Shown piece after piece: positions 1 to 5,744 of a stretch of DNA of 6,463 nt (position 1 is its first letter; every line of letters starts with the position of its first letter). Source of the DNA: a bacterium (GTDB taxonomy: Bacteria > Patescibacteriota > Minisyncoccia > UBA6257 > 2-01-FULL-56-20); contig JAJXYP010000038.1 of NCBI GenBank assembly GCA_021780545.1, positions 1 through 6,463 on the forward strand. The letters are read 5' to 3'. Below the pieces are notes generated by a model. That model searched no databases, was not told the DNA's origin, and was given only the letters and a program-made list of their open reading frames with translations. A program made the translations under genes and the position numbers.

Positions 1-1
1 G

Positions 2-442
2 CGCGATCCGACGTCGATCGGAACGGCCATGACCGCGGCCGAGACGGGCCACCTGGTGCTCTCAACGCTCCATACAAATTCGGCGTCGCAGACGATAGAC
101 CGCATTATTGATTCTTTTTCGTCCGACCAGCAGGGGCAGGTGACGTCGCAGCTCGCGGCGACGCTCGTCGCCATCGTTTCGGAGCGGCTCCTGCCGCGCC
201 TTTCGGGAGGCCGCATTCCCGCGATGGAAATCATGGTCGTGAATCCCGCGATCAGGAATCTTATTCGCGAACGCAAGACATACCAGATCGATCTCGTGAT
301 TGAGACGTCCCTTCAGGAGGGCATGGTCACCCTCAACCGGTCGCTCGTGAATCTCGTGAAAAACAAAGAGATTTCGCTCGAAAACGCCGAACTATATTCG
401 CTGAATCCGGCGGAGCTGCGCATCTTGCTTGAGCGGAGCTAG
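2..442 (+). CDS. pilT: PilT-type retraction ATPase, C-terminal part (5' end outside window)
   Basis: This is the C-terminal 146 residues of a secretion ATPase of the PilT family, which hydrolyses ATP at the cytoplasmic base of the pilus and drives pilin removal (retraction). The frame is open to the window edge, so the ATG at 29 is internal. The visible part begins with RDPTS, just after the expected Walker B region, and continues with the His box GHLVLSTLHTN. PilT rather than PilB is indicated by AAETGHLVLSTLHTNSA, by TIDRIID, and above all by AIRNLIRE (248-271), the C-terminal motif known to be needed for PilT function. The Walker A and Asp box lie upstream and are not seen. pilC follows 28 bases later. 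Family call is firm; a role in twitching versus DNA uptake cannot be decided here. Confidence 0.93.
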   Translation, partial: RDPTSIGTAMTAAETGHLVLSTLHTNSASQTIDRIIDSFSSDQQGQVTSQLAATLVAIVSERLLPRLSGGRIPAMEIMVVNPAIRNLIRERKTYQIDLVIETSLQEGMVTLNRSLVNLVKNKEISLENAELYSLNPAELRILLERS

Positions 443-470
443 CGGCGACGTCGGACGGATAACGGAACGC

Positions 471-1682
471 ATGAAGTTCAAATATCAGGCAAAAACAAAA
501 CAGGGAGAGCTCCAGGTCGGTTTCGTCGAATCGGGCAGTCGCGACGGCGCCGTTGGCATTCTTACGGGACACGACCTCTTTGTTTTGAGCGTCGAAGCCG
601 CCGACAAGGTGGGGATTCTTGACCGCGTCAATAATTTTTTCAACCGCGTCCGGAGTAAGGATATTGTGGTGTTCGCCCGCCAGCTCGCGACGCTTCTCGA
701 GGCACGCATCCCGCTCAATAATGCGTTAAAGATTTTACACGAACAGACGAAAAACCCGATTCTGAAGGAATCCATCCTTGAGATCGCGGAAGATATCGAC
801 GGCGGTTTGACGTTCTCGCAGGCGATGGAGCGGCAGGGGAGGGTGTTCCCCGATTATTACATTGAAATGATACGAGTCGCCGAGGTGACCGGAACCATGA
901 ATGAGGTGGCGGGGTTTCTCGCTGATTACGCGGAAAAAGAGGATATCCTGGCGAGCAAAGCCATTTCGGCGCTTATCTATCCGGGTATCGTGCTCGGCCT
1001 TTTTGTCGTCGTCGCATTCATTTTGCTCACGTTCGTTTATCCTTCGATCGGATCGGTTTTTGCGGAAAATAACGTGACGCTTCCCTGGTATACGCAGACG
1101 CTCCTCGCAGTCGGTAATTTTCTGAACCGCTGGTGGCCGGTCGTGGTTATCGCCGCCGGCATGCTGACGTTCGTTGTCATCGATTATTTCGAGACGGCCG
1201 AGGGACGGGCGCTGCTTGACGACGCCAAGCTGCGGCTGCCGCTCGTGAAATCGGTCTATGTGCCGGTCATCATAGCCCGTTTCGGTGATTCGGCGGCGCT
1301 CCTCGTGCGCGGCGGCATCCCGATTGCCCAAGCGCTCGAAATCATCGGGCGCACGGTCGATAACGTGATGTACCGCGACGTGATTCAGAACATCGCGGAA
1401 GACGTCCGGCAGGGGACGCTTCTGTCGCAGAGCATTGCGCAGTTTCCGCGTTTCTTCCCCGACATGGTATCCCAGATGGTTGCGGTCGGCGAAACGACCG
1501 GAAAGATAGAAGATATGTTCAACCGGTTGTCGGCCATCTATACCCGCGAGGCCGATCAGATAACGAATAATCTGGCGGATCTCATCCAGCCGATTCTGAT
1601 TATCGGTATTGGCGTCATGGTGGGCCTGCTGTTCGCCTCGATTCTGATTCCGATTTATAACCTGACGGCGAGCATCCATTGA
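471..1682 (+). CDS. pilC: PilC-type inner-membrane platform protein of type IV pilus / type II secretion
   Basis: This polytopic membrane protein (403 aa) connects the cytoplasmic ATPases to the growing pilus. Its length is normal for PilC/GspF. Two repeated T2SSF domains are visible: about residues 66-189 (from VVFARQLATLLEARIPL) and 268-390 (from ARFGDSAALLVRGGIPI). Each carries the family pattern of a gain-of-Gly helix turn, a FP segment (RVFPDYYIEMI and RFFPDMVSQMVAVGE) and a VGE/VAE-TG motif. Hydrophobic segments lie near 173-190, 222-240 and 372-395. I chose ATG 471 because MKFKYQAKTKQGE is the usual PilC N-terminus. A TTG at 429 in the same frame would overlap pilT and add 14 non-conserved residues. 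Only a weak purine stretch (GGAA) precedes the ATG. It is probably co-transcribed with pilT. There are no cysteines. Confidence 0.95.
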   Translation: MKFKYQAKTKQGELQVGFVESGSRDGAVGILTGHDLFVLSVEAADKVGILDRVNNFFNRVRSKDIVVFARQLATLLEARIPLNNALKILHEQTKNPILKESILEIAEDIDGGLTFSQAMERQGRVFPDYYIEMIRVAEVTGTMNEVAGFLADYAEKEDILASKAISALIYPGIVLGLFVVVAFILLTFVYPSIGSVFAENNVTLPWYTQTLLAVGNFLNRWWPVVVIAAGMLTFVVIDYFETAEGRALLDDAKLRLPLVKSVYVPVIIARFGDSAALLVRGGIPIAQALEIIGRTVDNVMYRDVIQNIAEDVRQGTLLSQSIAQFPRFFPDMVSQMVAVGETTGKIEDMFNRLSAIYTREADQITNNLADLIQPILIIGIGVMVGLLFASILIPIYNLTASIH

Positions 1683-1764
1683 TGTTCCGTTCAGCCGGAT
1701 CAGTCCCGCGGATTGCGCCAATTCCTGCTATCCACACGGAGCGTGCGTTCCCGGGGCGGTTGGG

Positions 1765-1773
1765 TGGTATAAT
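1765..1773 (+). promoter_or_regulatory. Extended -10 promoter for the pilin gene
   Basis: The sequence TGGTATAAT is a perfect extended -10 element (TGn plus TATAAT at 1768-1773). The best-spaced -35 candidate, GCGTTC at 1745-1750 (17-base spacer), is poor, as expected for extended -10 promoters. Transcription would start near 1780, giving a leader of about 50 bases before the pilin ATG at 1831. The element lies in the 148-base gap between pilC and the pilin gene, the longest spacer in the window. Function is inferred from sequence only. Confidence 0.75.
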
Positions 1774-1830
1774 AAAACGGTAGCCAATAGAGGTGGAAAA
1801 GGTCGAATCATCTTTGAAACAATAAACCAA

Positions 1831-2370
1831 ATGAACGAACGAAAGGGCTTTACGCTCATCGAAATCCTGATTGTCGTCGCCATCATCGCGATTCTGGCTT
1901 CCATCGTGCTCGTCGGCCTCGGTCCCACGCAGCAGTCCGGCCGCGACGCGCGCCGGCTCTCCGACCTCCACGAGATTCAGAACGGACTGGAACTGTTCTA
2001 TCAGAAGTGCGGTTACTATCCGAATTCTGCTACGGTTTCTGCCGGAGCGGTTTCATGCGGAACGACGGAGCCACCGACCTGGAATGATTTGTCCTTGGCA
2101 ATCGATGCCGTGACCGGCTCAACGGCTCCGATCCCGAATGATCCGAGCAGTAATCGGAGCTACGATTATGCGTACAATACCGGAAATTCAAGCTATATTC
2201 TTGGCGCTGAACTAGAGAATCCAAATAATAGTGTATTTAATGGTTATACGCCGCCGTCGAATGTGACGAACTTCACCTGGGTTCCGGTCGGCAGCGGTCT
2301 TATTACTGTCGATCAAACCTGTAGCGCGACGCCTACTTCGAATGGCGCCACATACTGCTTGACGCTCTAG
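1831..2370 (+). CDS. Type IV prepilin, probable major pilin
   Basis: This is a class III-signal prepilin (179 aa), the likely fibre subunit, cleaved and N-methylated by PilD. A six-residue leader, MNERKG, is followed by FTLIEILIVVAIIAILA, with Gly at -1, Phe at +1 and Glu at +5, all canonical. A hydrophobic helix spans about residues 7-30. Beyond it, GRDARRLSDLHEIQNGLELFYQ and GYYP resemble small pilins of Patescibacteria. The globular part contains a W-N-D-L / P-N-D-P region, YDYAYNTG and SYILGAELE. Four cysteines (60, 76, 164, 176) could form two disulfides. No Shine-Dalgarno sequence sits near ATG 1831, but the leader peptide fixes the start. It has its own promoter and terminator, which suggests independent, high expression. 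Bases 2140-2260 look more AT-rich than neighbouring genes. Major versus minor status is inferred from this layout. Confidence 0.9.
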   Translation: MNERKGFTLIEILIVVAIIAILASIVLVGLGPTQQSGRDARRLSDLHEIQNGLELFYQKCGYYPNSATVSAGAVSCGTTEPPTWNDLSLAIDAVTGSTAPIPNDPSSNRSYDYAYNTGNSSYILGAELENPNNSVFNGYTPPSNVTNFTWVPVGSGLITVDQTCSATPTSNGATYCLTL

Positions 2371-2391
2371 TATCGCAGTGCGGTGTTTTCT

Positions 2392-2425
2392 AAAAAGCTC
2401 CGCGGCATTGGCCGCGGGGCTTTTT
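2392..2425 (+). terminator. Strong intrinsic terminator after the pilin gene
   Basis: A 15-bp stem pairs 2392-2406 (AAAAAGCTCCGCGGC) with 2411-2425 (GCCGCGGGGCTTTTT) around a four-base loop, ATTG. One pair is a G-U wobble in the + strand RNA. The 3' arm ends in five T and the 5' arm starts with five A, so the structure could stop transcription from either side. It begins 22 bases after the pilin stop codon and separates the pilin from pilD. Confidence 0.92.
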
Positions 2426-2442
2426 ATGCGGCATGGTTCCGC

Positions 2443-2477
2443 GCCGCGCCGCCCGCCCGCCCGCCTTGCCGCGCCGC
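2443..2477. repeat. GC-only repeat tract upstream of pilD
   Basis: A ten-base direct repeat, GCCGCGCCGC, occurs at 2443-2452 and again at 2468-2477. It brackets a tetranucleotide run, (GCCC)x3 plus GCC, at 2451-2465. The tract fills the space between the pilin terminator and the pilD -10 element and contains the only -35-like sequence there (TTGCCG, 2466-2471). It may be simple low-complexity DNA. Confidence 0.6.
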
Positions 2478-2483
2478 GCGGTG

Positions 2484-2492
2484 TGATAAAAT
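2484..2492 (+). promoter_or_regulatory. Extended -10 promoter for pilD and the minor pilin operon
   Basis: TGATAAAAT fits an extended -10 (TGn plus TAAAAT at 2487-2492, five of six matches to TATAAT). A possible -35, TTGCCG at 2466-2471, has a short 15-base spacer. The usual distance of about seven bases from the -10 puts the transcription start at or next to the A of the pilD ATG (2499), so the transcript may lack a leader. No other good promoter was seen between here and ligA, so the five genes from pilD onward may depend on it. Confidence 0.6.
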
Positions 2493-2498
2493 GATTCC

Positions 2499-3362
2499 AT
2501 GGTCTGGTTTTTTCTCTTTATCTTCGGGCTCGCGGTCGGCAGCTTTCTCAATGTGGTTGCATTGCGGTACGACGGCGACCATTTCGTGCTGAATCCCCGG
2601 GTTATCGGCGGCCGCTCGCGGTGTCCGCATTGCCGAAAAAAACTTCACTGGTACGAGCTGGTTCCGATTGTGGGTTTTCTCCTCCAGCGCGGCCGCTGCC
2701 GGCATTGCCATGTCAAAATCGGCTACTGGTATCCCGCGGTCGAATTGCTCTCCGGACTTATTTTCGTTCTGGTTCCGCTCCGGCTTGGAGGCGCCATCAC
2801 GGGCGCCGCAAGCATGCTGCCGCTCGCGCTCTACGCGGCCGTCTGGATCGCGGCGTTCGAGGCGTTTCTCCTCGTGGCGTACATCGATATGCGGCTTGGC
2901 ATTATCCCGGACGAATTGAACGTCGCCCTGCTCCTCCTCGCGTTTGCCGGGATCTGGGTTTCGCTCGCGTATTTCGGCGCCGCCAACCATTCGTTTTTTG
3001 GTTCGTATGCCGCAGCGCTCGGCCTCCAGGATAGTGTCTGGACGAATCACGTCATAGGCGCCCTTTTTGGCGTTCTGCTCTTCGGCGGTATCGTGCTTGC
3101 AACGCGCGGGCGGGGGATGGGAGCCGGCGACGCGAAGTTCGCCCTGCCTCTCGGTTTGCTTTTTGGCTGGCCGGATATTCTGCTGATTGCGATGATTGCC
3201 TTCATCATCGGCGGCGGGTTCGGTATCGGCCTTATTGCTTCCGGGCGGAAGACAATGAAAAGCACGGTGCCCTTTGGTCCGTTCCTTGTCATCGGCGCCA
3301 CGGTGGCATTTTTCTGGGGTTCGGCGCTGTTTCGCTGGTATTTTCATATGGTAGGATTATAG
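2499..3362 (+). CDS. pilD: Prepilin peptidase / N-methyltransferase (A24 aspartic protease family)
   Basis: This integral membrane enzyme (287 aa) removes the leader of prepilins on the cytoplasmic side and methylates the new N-terminus. The N-terminal FGLAVGSFLNVVALR is the family signature. A zinc-binding pair, CPHC (42-45) and CRHC (67-70), marks the methyltransferase-associated domain. The two catalytic aspartates are visible: D130 in AYIDMRLGIIPDELN and D211 in GRGMGAGDAKF. TVPFGPFLVIGA near the C-terminus is also typical. About seven or eight hydrophobic segments follow the zinc domain. All key residues are present, so it should be bifunctional. ATG 2499 directly precedes the conserved N-terminus and has no Shine-Dalgarno site. 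The next gene begins two bases after the stop. Its substrates are the pilins around it. Confidence 0.96.
   Translation: MVWFFLFIFGLAVGSFLNVVALRYDGDHFVLNPRVIGGRSRCPHCRKKLHWYELVPIVGFLLQRGRCRHCHVKIGYWYPAVELLSGLIFVLVPLRLGGAITGAASMLPLALYAAVWIAAFEAFLLVAYIDMRLGIIPDELNVALLLLAFAGIWVSLAYFGAANHSFFGSYAAALGLQDSVWTNHVIGALFGVLLFGGIVLATRGRGMGAGDAKFALPLGLLFGWPDILLIAMIAFIIGGGFGIGLIASGRKTMKSTVPFGPFLVIGATVAFFWGSALFRWYFHMVGL
3353..3356 (+). promoter_or_regulatory. Shine-Dalgarno site for the GspH-like gene
   Basis: AGGA lies eight bases before ATG 3365, inside the last codons of pilD. It is the only well-spaced Shine-Dalgarno sequence I could find in front of any gene in this window. Confidence 0.5.
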
Positions 3363-3364
3363 GG

Positions 3365-3931
3365 ATGGATCGTTCGCGGAGCGCTTTCACCCTGATCGAG
3401 ATTCTTGTCGTGGTTGCCGTTGCCGCGGCGCTTTCGGCGCTCGCAATAACGTACACGGGCATCGGCCGCAACGAGGTGGCGCTGACCATCGAGGAGTCGA
3501 AGATCGCTCAGTTCATCCTGCAAGCGAAATCGCTTTCGATCGCGACTTACGGGACGGCGGGCACGGGGATTTGCGGATACGGATTCCTTATTGATCCGCA
3601 GGCGCAGACCTATTCGATATTTGCCTACGCGCCATCGGGCGCGCCGCCGTGTCCCGATGCGGCGCAGGTTACCGGTTTGTCCGCCGGGAGCGAGCAATCA
3701 TCGACACCGGGCACGTGGCAGGTGCCGGTCGCGCAAGGGGTGAAGATCGTGCCGGGAGCGGGGGCGCTCGACGCGGTGCTCTTTTATCCGCCGGATCCGA
3801 CCGTGCTTTTCAGTACCGACGGCGTGAGTTTCGCAAGCGCACCGACGGGGCTGTCGATTAATCTGGCAACGGTCGACGGAAAAAACACGGCGACGCTCAC
3901 GGTGAACCCCGAGGGCCAGGTAACTTTTTGA
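3365..3931 (+). CDS. GspH/FimT-like minor pseudopilin
   Basis: This prepilin-like protein (188 aa) has the short leader MDRSRSA, then FTLIEILVVVAVAAALSALA, with Glu12 at mature position +5. The residue before the cleavage point is Ala rather than the nearly universal Gly. The helix extends to about residue 30. The C-terminal half is beta-rich and resembles GspH/FimT, with VLFYPPDPTVLFSTDG and a final strand pair ending TLTVNPEGQVTF. Two cysteines (70 and 96) could form a disulfide. It starts two bases after pilD and ends four bases before the next prepilin gene, so it belongs to the same operon. It is first of four minor pilins in the order H-I-J-K, which supports a place in the tip or initiation complex. 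Prepilin status is firm; assignment to GspH rather than another minor pilin is less so. Confidence 0.82.
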   Translation: MDRSRSAFTLIEILVVVAVAAALSALAITYTGIGRNEVALTIEESKIAQFILQAKSLSIATYGTAGTGICGYGFLIDPQAQTYSIFAYAPSGAPPCPDAAQVTGLSAGSEQSSTPGTWQVPVAQGVKIVPGAGALDAVLFYPPDPTVLFSTDGVSFASAPTGLSINLATVDGKNTATLTVNPEGQVTF

Positions 3932-3935
3932 CCCG

Positions 3936-4514
3936 ATGCTTTCCATGGCGATTTTCAATAGCCGCTCCCGCCGATTTCCGGATCGAACCGGACAGACGCT
4001 TGTCGAAGTGATGGTGGCGCTTTTCGTCCTGGTGGTAGGATTTTTAGGCATTCTGTCGCTCCTTGCGCAGTCGATTTACATCACGAAAACCATCACGAAC
4101 GAAACAACAGCAACCTATCTGGCCGCCGAGGGTATCGAGGTTACGAAAAATATTATCGATCACGACATCTATCAGCAGCGTTTCGGCGCTTCGGGAACCG
4201 GCTGGGGTTTCGGCGGCGTCGACCCGACCTTCAACGCCGGCGGCAATTTTCAGGTCGATTATGAGACCTGCGATAATCAGAGTCCCTGCCTTCCGATGCC
4301 TCTCTATACCGGTTCTCCGCTCCTCTTCGATCCCTTAACCGATCTTTACGGTTATGAGTCGGGATCACCGACTCCTTTTACGCGCGAAATAACGGTAACG
4401 CCGAACGGCGTCAACGAGCTGACGGTGCAGTCGACCGTCCGCTGGCAGGCGGGACTGGTCCCGGAGAGCGTTACGCTCGAGGACCATTTTTATAACTGGT
4501 ATCCCGCGCCATGA
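3936..4514 (+). CDS. PilV/GspI-like minor pilin
   Basis: This 192-aa protein has a prepilin leader of 19 residues ending DRTG, then QTLVEVMVALFVLVVGFLGI. Gly19 is at -1 and Glu24 at +5, but position +1 is Gln rather than Phe. The (T/S)LVEVMVALFVL pattern, rather than FTLIE, is typical of PilV/GspI proteins. The hydrophobic helix is followed by TATYLAAEGIEVTKNI, also common in PilV-like proteins (A-AEG-E). One CysX5Cys pair is present (C112 and C118). A second ATG at 3945 is possible; both give a usable leader and neither has a clear Shine-Dalgarno site. The stop codon overlaps the next start (ATGA, 4511-4514), indicating translational coupling. It probably interacts with the neighbouring minor pilins at the pilus tip. 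Confidence 0.85.
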   Translation: MLSMAIFNSRSRRFPDRTGQTLVEVMVALFVLVVGFLGILSLLAQSIYITKTITNETTATYLAAEGIEVTKNIIDHDIYQQRFGASGTGWGFGGVDPTFNAGGNFQVDYETCDNQSPCLPMPLYTGSPLLFDPLTDLYGYESGSPTPFTREITVTPNGVNELTVQSTVRWQAGLVPESVTLEDHFYNWYPAP

Positions 4515-5170
4515 ACGCAACCGCTTTAAACCGCAGCCGCCGGGGATTCACACTGGTCGAAATGCTGGTCGCAATCGCCGTGTTTTCGATTCTCGTCGCG
4601 GTTGGCGTCGGTGGATTTGCGAACGCGCTTCATACCCAGCGCGAGGTGGCCGCCCTCATCGCCGTTCAATCGAATGCGTCGGTTGCGCTTGAGCAGATGG
4701 CCCGCGAAATGCGGACAGGGTGGCTCTTTTGCGACCAGCCGGGCAGCTCGCCGGGCACGCCGGCCCAGCCGAACGCCGTATGCCAGCTCGCGACGAATCC
4801 GAACGGGACGATCGCCTCGGGTTGCGTGGTAAACAACAATATTTGGACGTGCCACAACATCCTCGATTTCTATAATGCGAACGGCGAAAATGTCGATTAT
4901 CGGCTCTCGGGCGGCCAGCTGGCCCGGAGCGCGACGGGGATTTCCGGCGCCTTTTCTTCCCTTACCGGAAGCAACGTCCGGGTGGCTTACCTGATCTTCA
5001 CGATTTATGGCAACACCGAAGGCGACCATTGGCCGCCGCGCGTTACGGTTTCAATGGGGGTTGCGCCAAATTCAACCGATCCCGCCATTGCGAATGATGT
5101 CGTTAATCTGCAGACGACGGTAAGCGCCCGCGAGATCGATTGCACGCAGTCCGGTCAGATAAAGTGCTAG
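4511..5170 (+). CDS. PilW/GspJ-like minor pilin
   Basis: This 219-aa prepilin has a 12-residue leader ending SRRG, then FTLVEMLVAIAVFSILVAVGVG, with Gly12 at -1 and Glu17 at +5. The segment after the helix, NASVALEQMAREMRTG, is characteristic of PilW/GspJ proteins (usually an LE-MAREIR-type sequence). The rest is beta-rich and ends in a strand region, PRVTVSMGVAP...VVNLQTTVSAR. Six cysteines (74, 91, 105, 114, 211, 219) are more than in any neighbour, and the last is the final residue. The start overlaps the preceding stop as ATGA, with no separate ribosome-binding site, so coupled translation is likely. It is followed after 15 bases by the PilX-like gene. The role in tip assembly or priming is inferred from family and gene order. 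Confidence 0.86.
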   Translation: MNATALNRSRRGFTLVEMLVAIAVFSILVAVGVGGFANALHTQREVAALIAVQSNASVALEQMAREMRTGWLFCDQPGSSPGTPAQPNAVCQLATNPNGTIASGCVVNNNIWTCHNILDFYNANGENVDYRLSGGQLARSATGISGAFSSLTGSNVRVAYLIFTIYGNTEGDHWPPRVTVSMGVAPNSTDPAIANDVVNLQTTVSAREIDCTQSGQIKC

Positions 5171-5185
5171 GCGCGATATGTTACG

Positions 5186-5629
5186 ATGAATCGTGAAATG
5201 AACGGCATAACCAACAGCTCGATCGATCACTCCGGATTTCCGCGCCGCGCCAGGTCGGGCCAGGCGCTCCTGATTGCGATACTGACGCTCGGCGGCGCCA
5301 TGCTGGGAGCGACGACACTCGCGGGGCTTTTGATGCTCTACCAGATACGCGCGACCACGGATTCCGTGAATTCCGCCAAGGCGGTGTTCGCCGCCGACAG
5401 CGGGATCAACTGGGTCCTTTTCGATTATTTTAATGCGTCGGTGGCGGAGCCGACGTCATCCTTCGCGAACGGCGCATCCGATTTCATCGTTTGCTCTGAT
5501 TCCAAGGGCGCGGCTATCGACTGCGGCAATGCATCGGCGACGTCGGCGTTCTCGCGCGGCACGTCGCTCAATTCCCAGCGCGCGTTCGTCGTGAATAACC
5601 TGATGAACGCGACCGGAACCGTGCCATAG
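5186..5629 (+). CDS. PilX/GspK-like minor pilin, short
   Basis: This 147-aa protein carries a 25-residue basic leader ending RARSG, then the hydrophobic stretch QALLIAILTLGGAMLGATTLAG. Gly25 is at -1, Gln at +1, and position +5 is Ile, so the conserved Glu is missing; GspK proteins also lack it. After the helix, SAKAVFAADSGINWVLFDYFN matches the A-(A/E)-(S/A)G-(I/V) pattern of PilX N-terminal domain proteins. One cysteine pair is present (C103 and C113). It is far shorter than classical GspK (roughly 300 aa) and lacks its large extra domain. ATG 5186 is the first in-frame start after the previous gene; ATG 5198 is also possible, and neither has a good Shine-Dalgarno site. It is the last of the four minor pilins. 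No pilus gene follows in the window. Confidence 0.78.
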   Translation: MNREMNGITNSSIDHSGFPRRARSGQALLIAILTLGGAMLGATTLAGLLMLYQIRATTDSVNSAKAVFAADSGINWVLFDYFNASVAEPTSSFANGASDFIVCSDSKGAAIDCGNASATSAFSRGTSLNSQRAFVVNNLMNATGTVP

Positions 5630-5647
5630 GATGCATCGCGAATCGGT

Positions 5648-5668
5648 CCGGCGCTGAAATCGCGCCGG
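5648..5668 (+). other. GC-rich hairpin after the last pilin gene
   Basis: CCGGCGC (5648-5654) pairs perfectly with GCGCCGG (5662-5668) around a seven-base loop, TGAAATC. It lies 18 bases after the PilX-like stop. No T-run follows, so it is not a standard intrinsic terminator. It might protect the 3' end of the operon message or be chance in GC-rich DNA. Confidence 0.4.
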
Positions 5669-5700
5669 CGGAACACCGCGTCTCCGGTTACGCATCGATT

Positions 5701-5740
5701 GCGGGCGCCATTCCGGAACGATGCCCGCCCAATCATTTTT
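5701..5740 (+). terminator. Possible weak terminator before ligA
   Basis: GCGGGC (5701-5706) pairs with GCCCGC (5723-5728), with an inner palindrome TTCCGGAA at 5711-5718 in the loop. Five T follow at 5736-5740, but seven bases separate them from the stem, which weakens the case. If ligA starts at the upstream ATG 5721, the right arm of this structure is inside its coding region. Confidence 0.3.
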
Positions 5741-5744
5741 CCCC

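Noticed and set aside
29..31. ATG 29 as a true start for the ATPase gene
   Set aside because: The frame is open and conserved upstream to the window edge, and a PilT cannot begin just before its His box.
429..470. TTG at 429 as the pilC start, overlapping pilT
   Set aside because: The extra residues (MSGASGDVGRITER) are not like PilC, and ATG 471 gives the family's normal N-terminus.
735..1721. Long minus-strand open frame (328 codons) opposite pilC
   Set aside because: It is extremely rich in Arg, Asp, Glu and His with no recognisable domain, and lies antisense to a clear PilC; this is the usual shadow in GC-rich DNA.
1683..1764. Terminator after pilC
   Set aside because: No stem of useful length followed by T residues was found in this stretch.
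2383..2592. Plus-strand open frame of 69 codons across the terminator
   Set aside because: It runs through the terminator hairpin, the GC repeat and the start of pilD, and resembles no protein.
2424..3347. Long minus-strand open frame (307 codons) opposite pilD
   Set aside because: Low-complexity charged sequence, antisense to a prepilin peptidase with all motifs intact, and no start signals.
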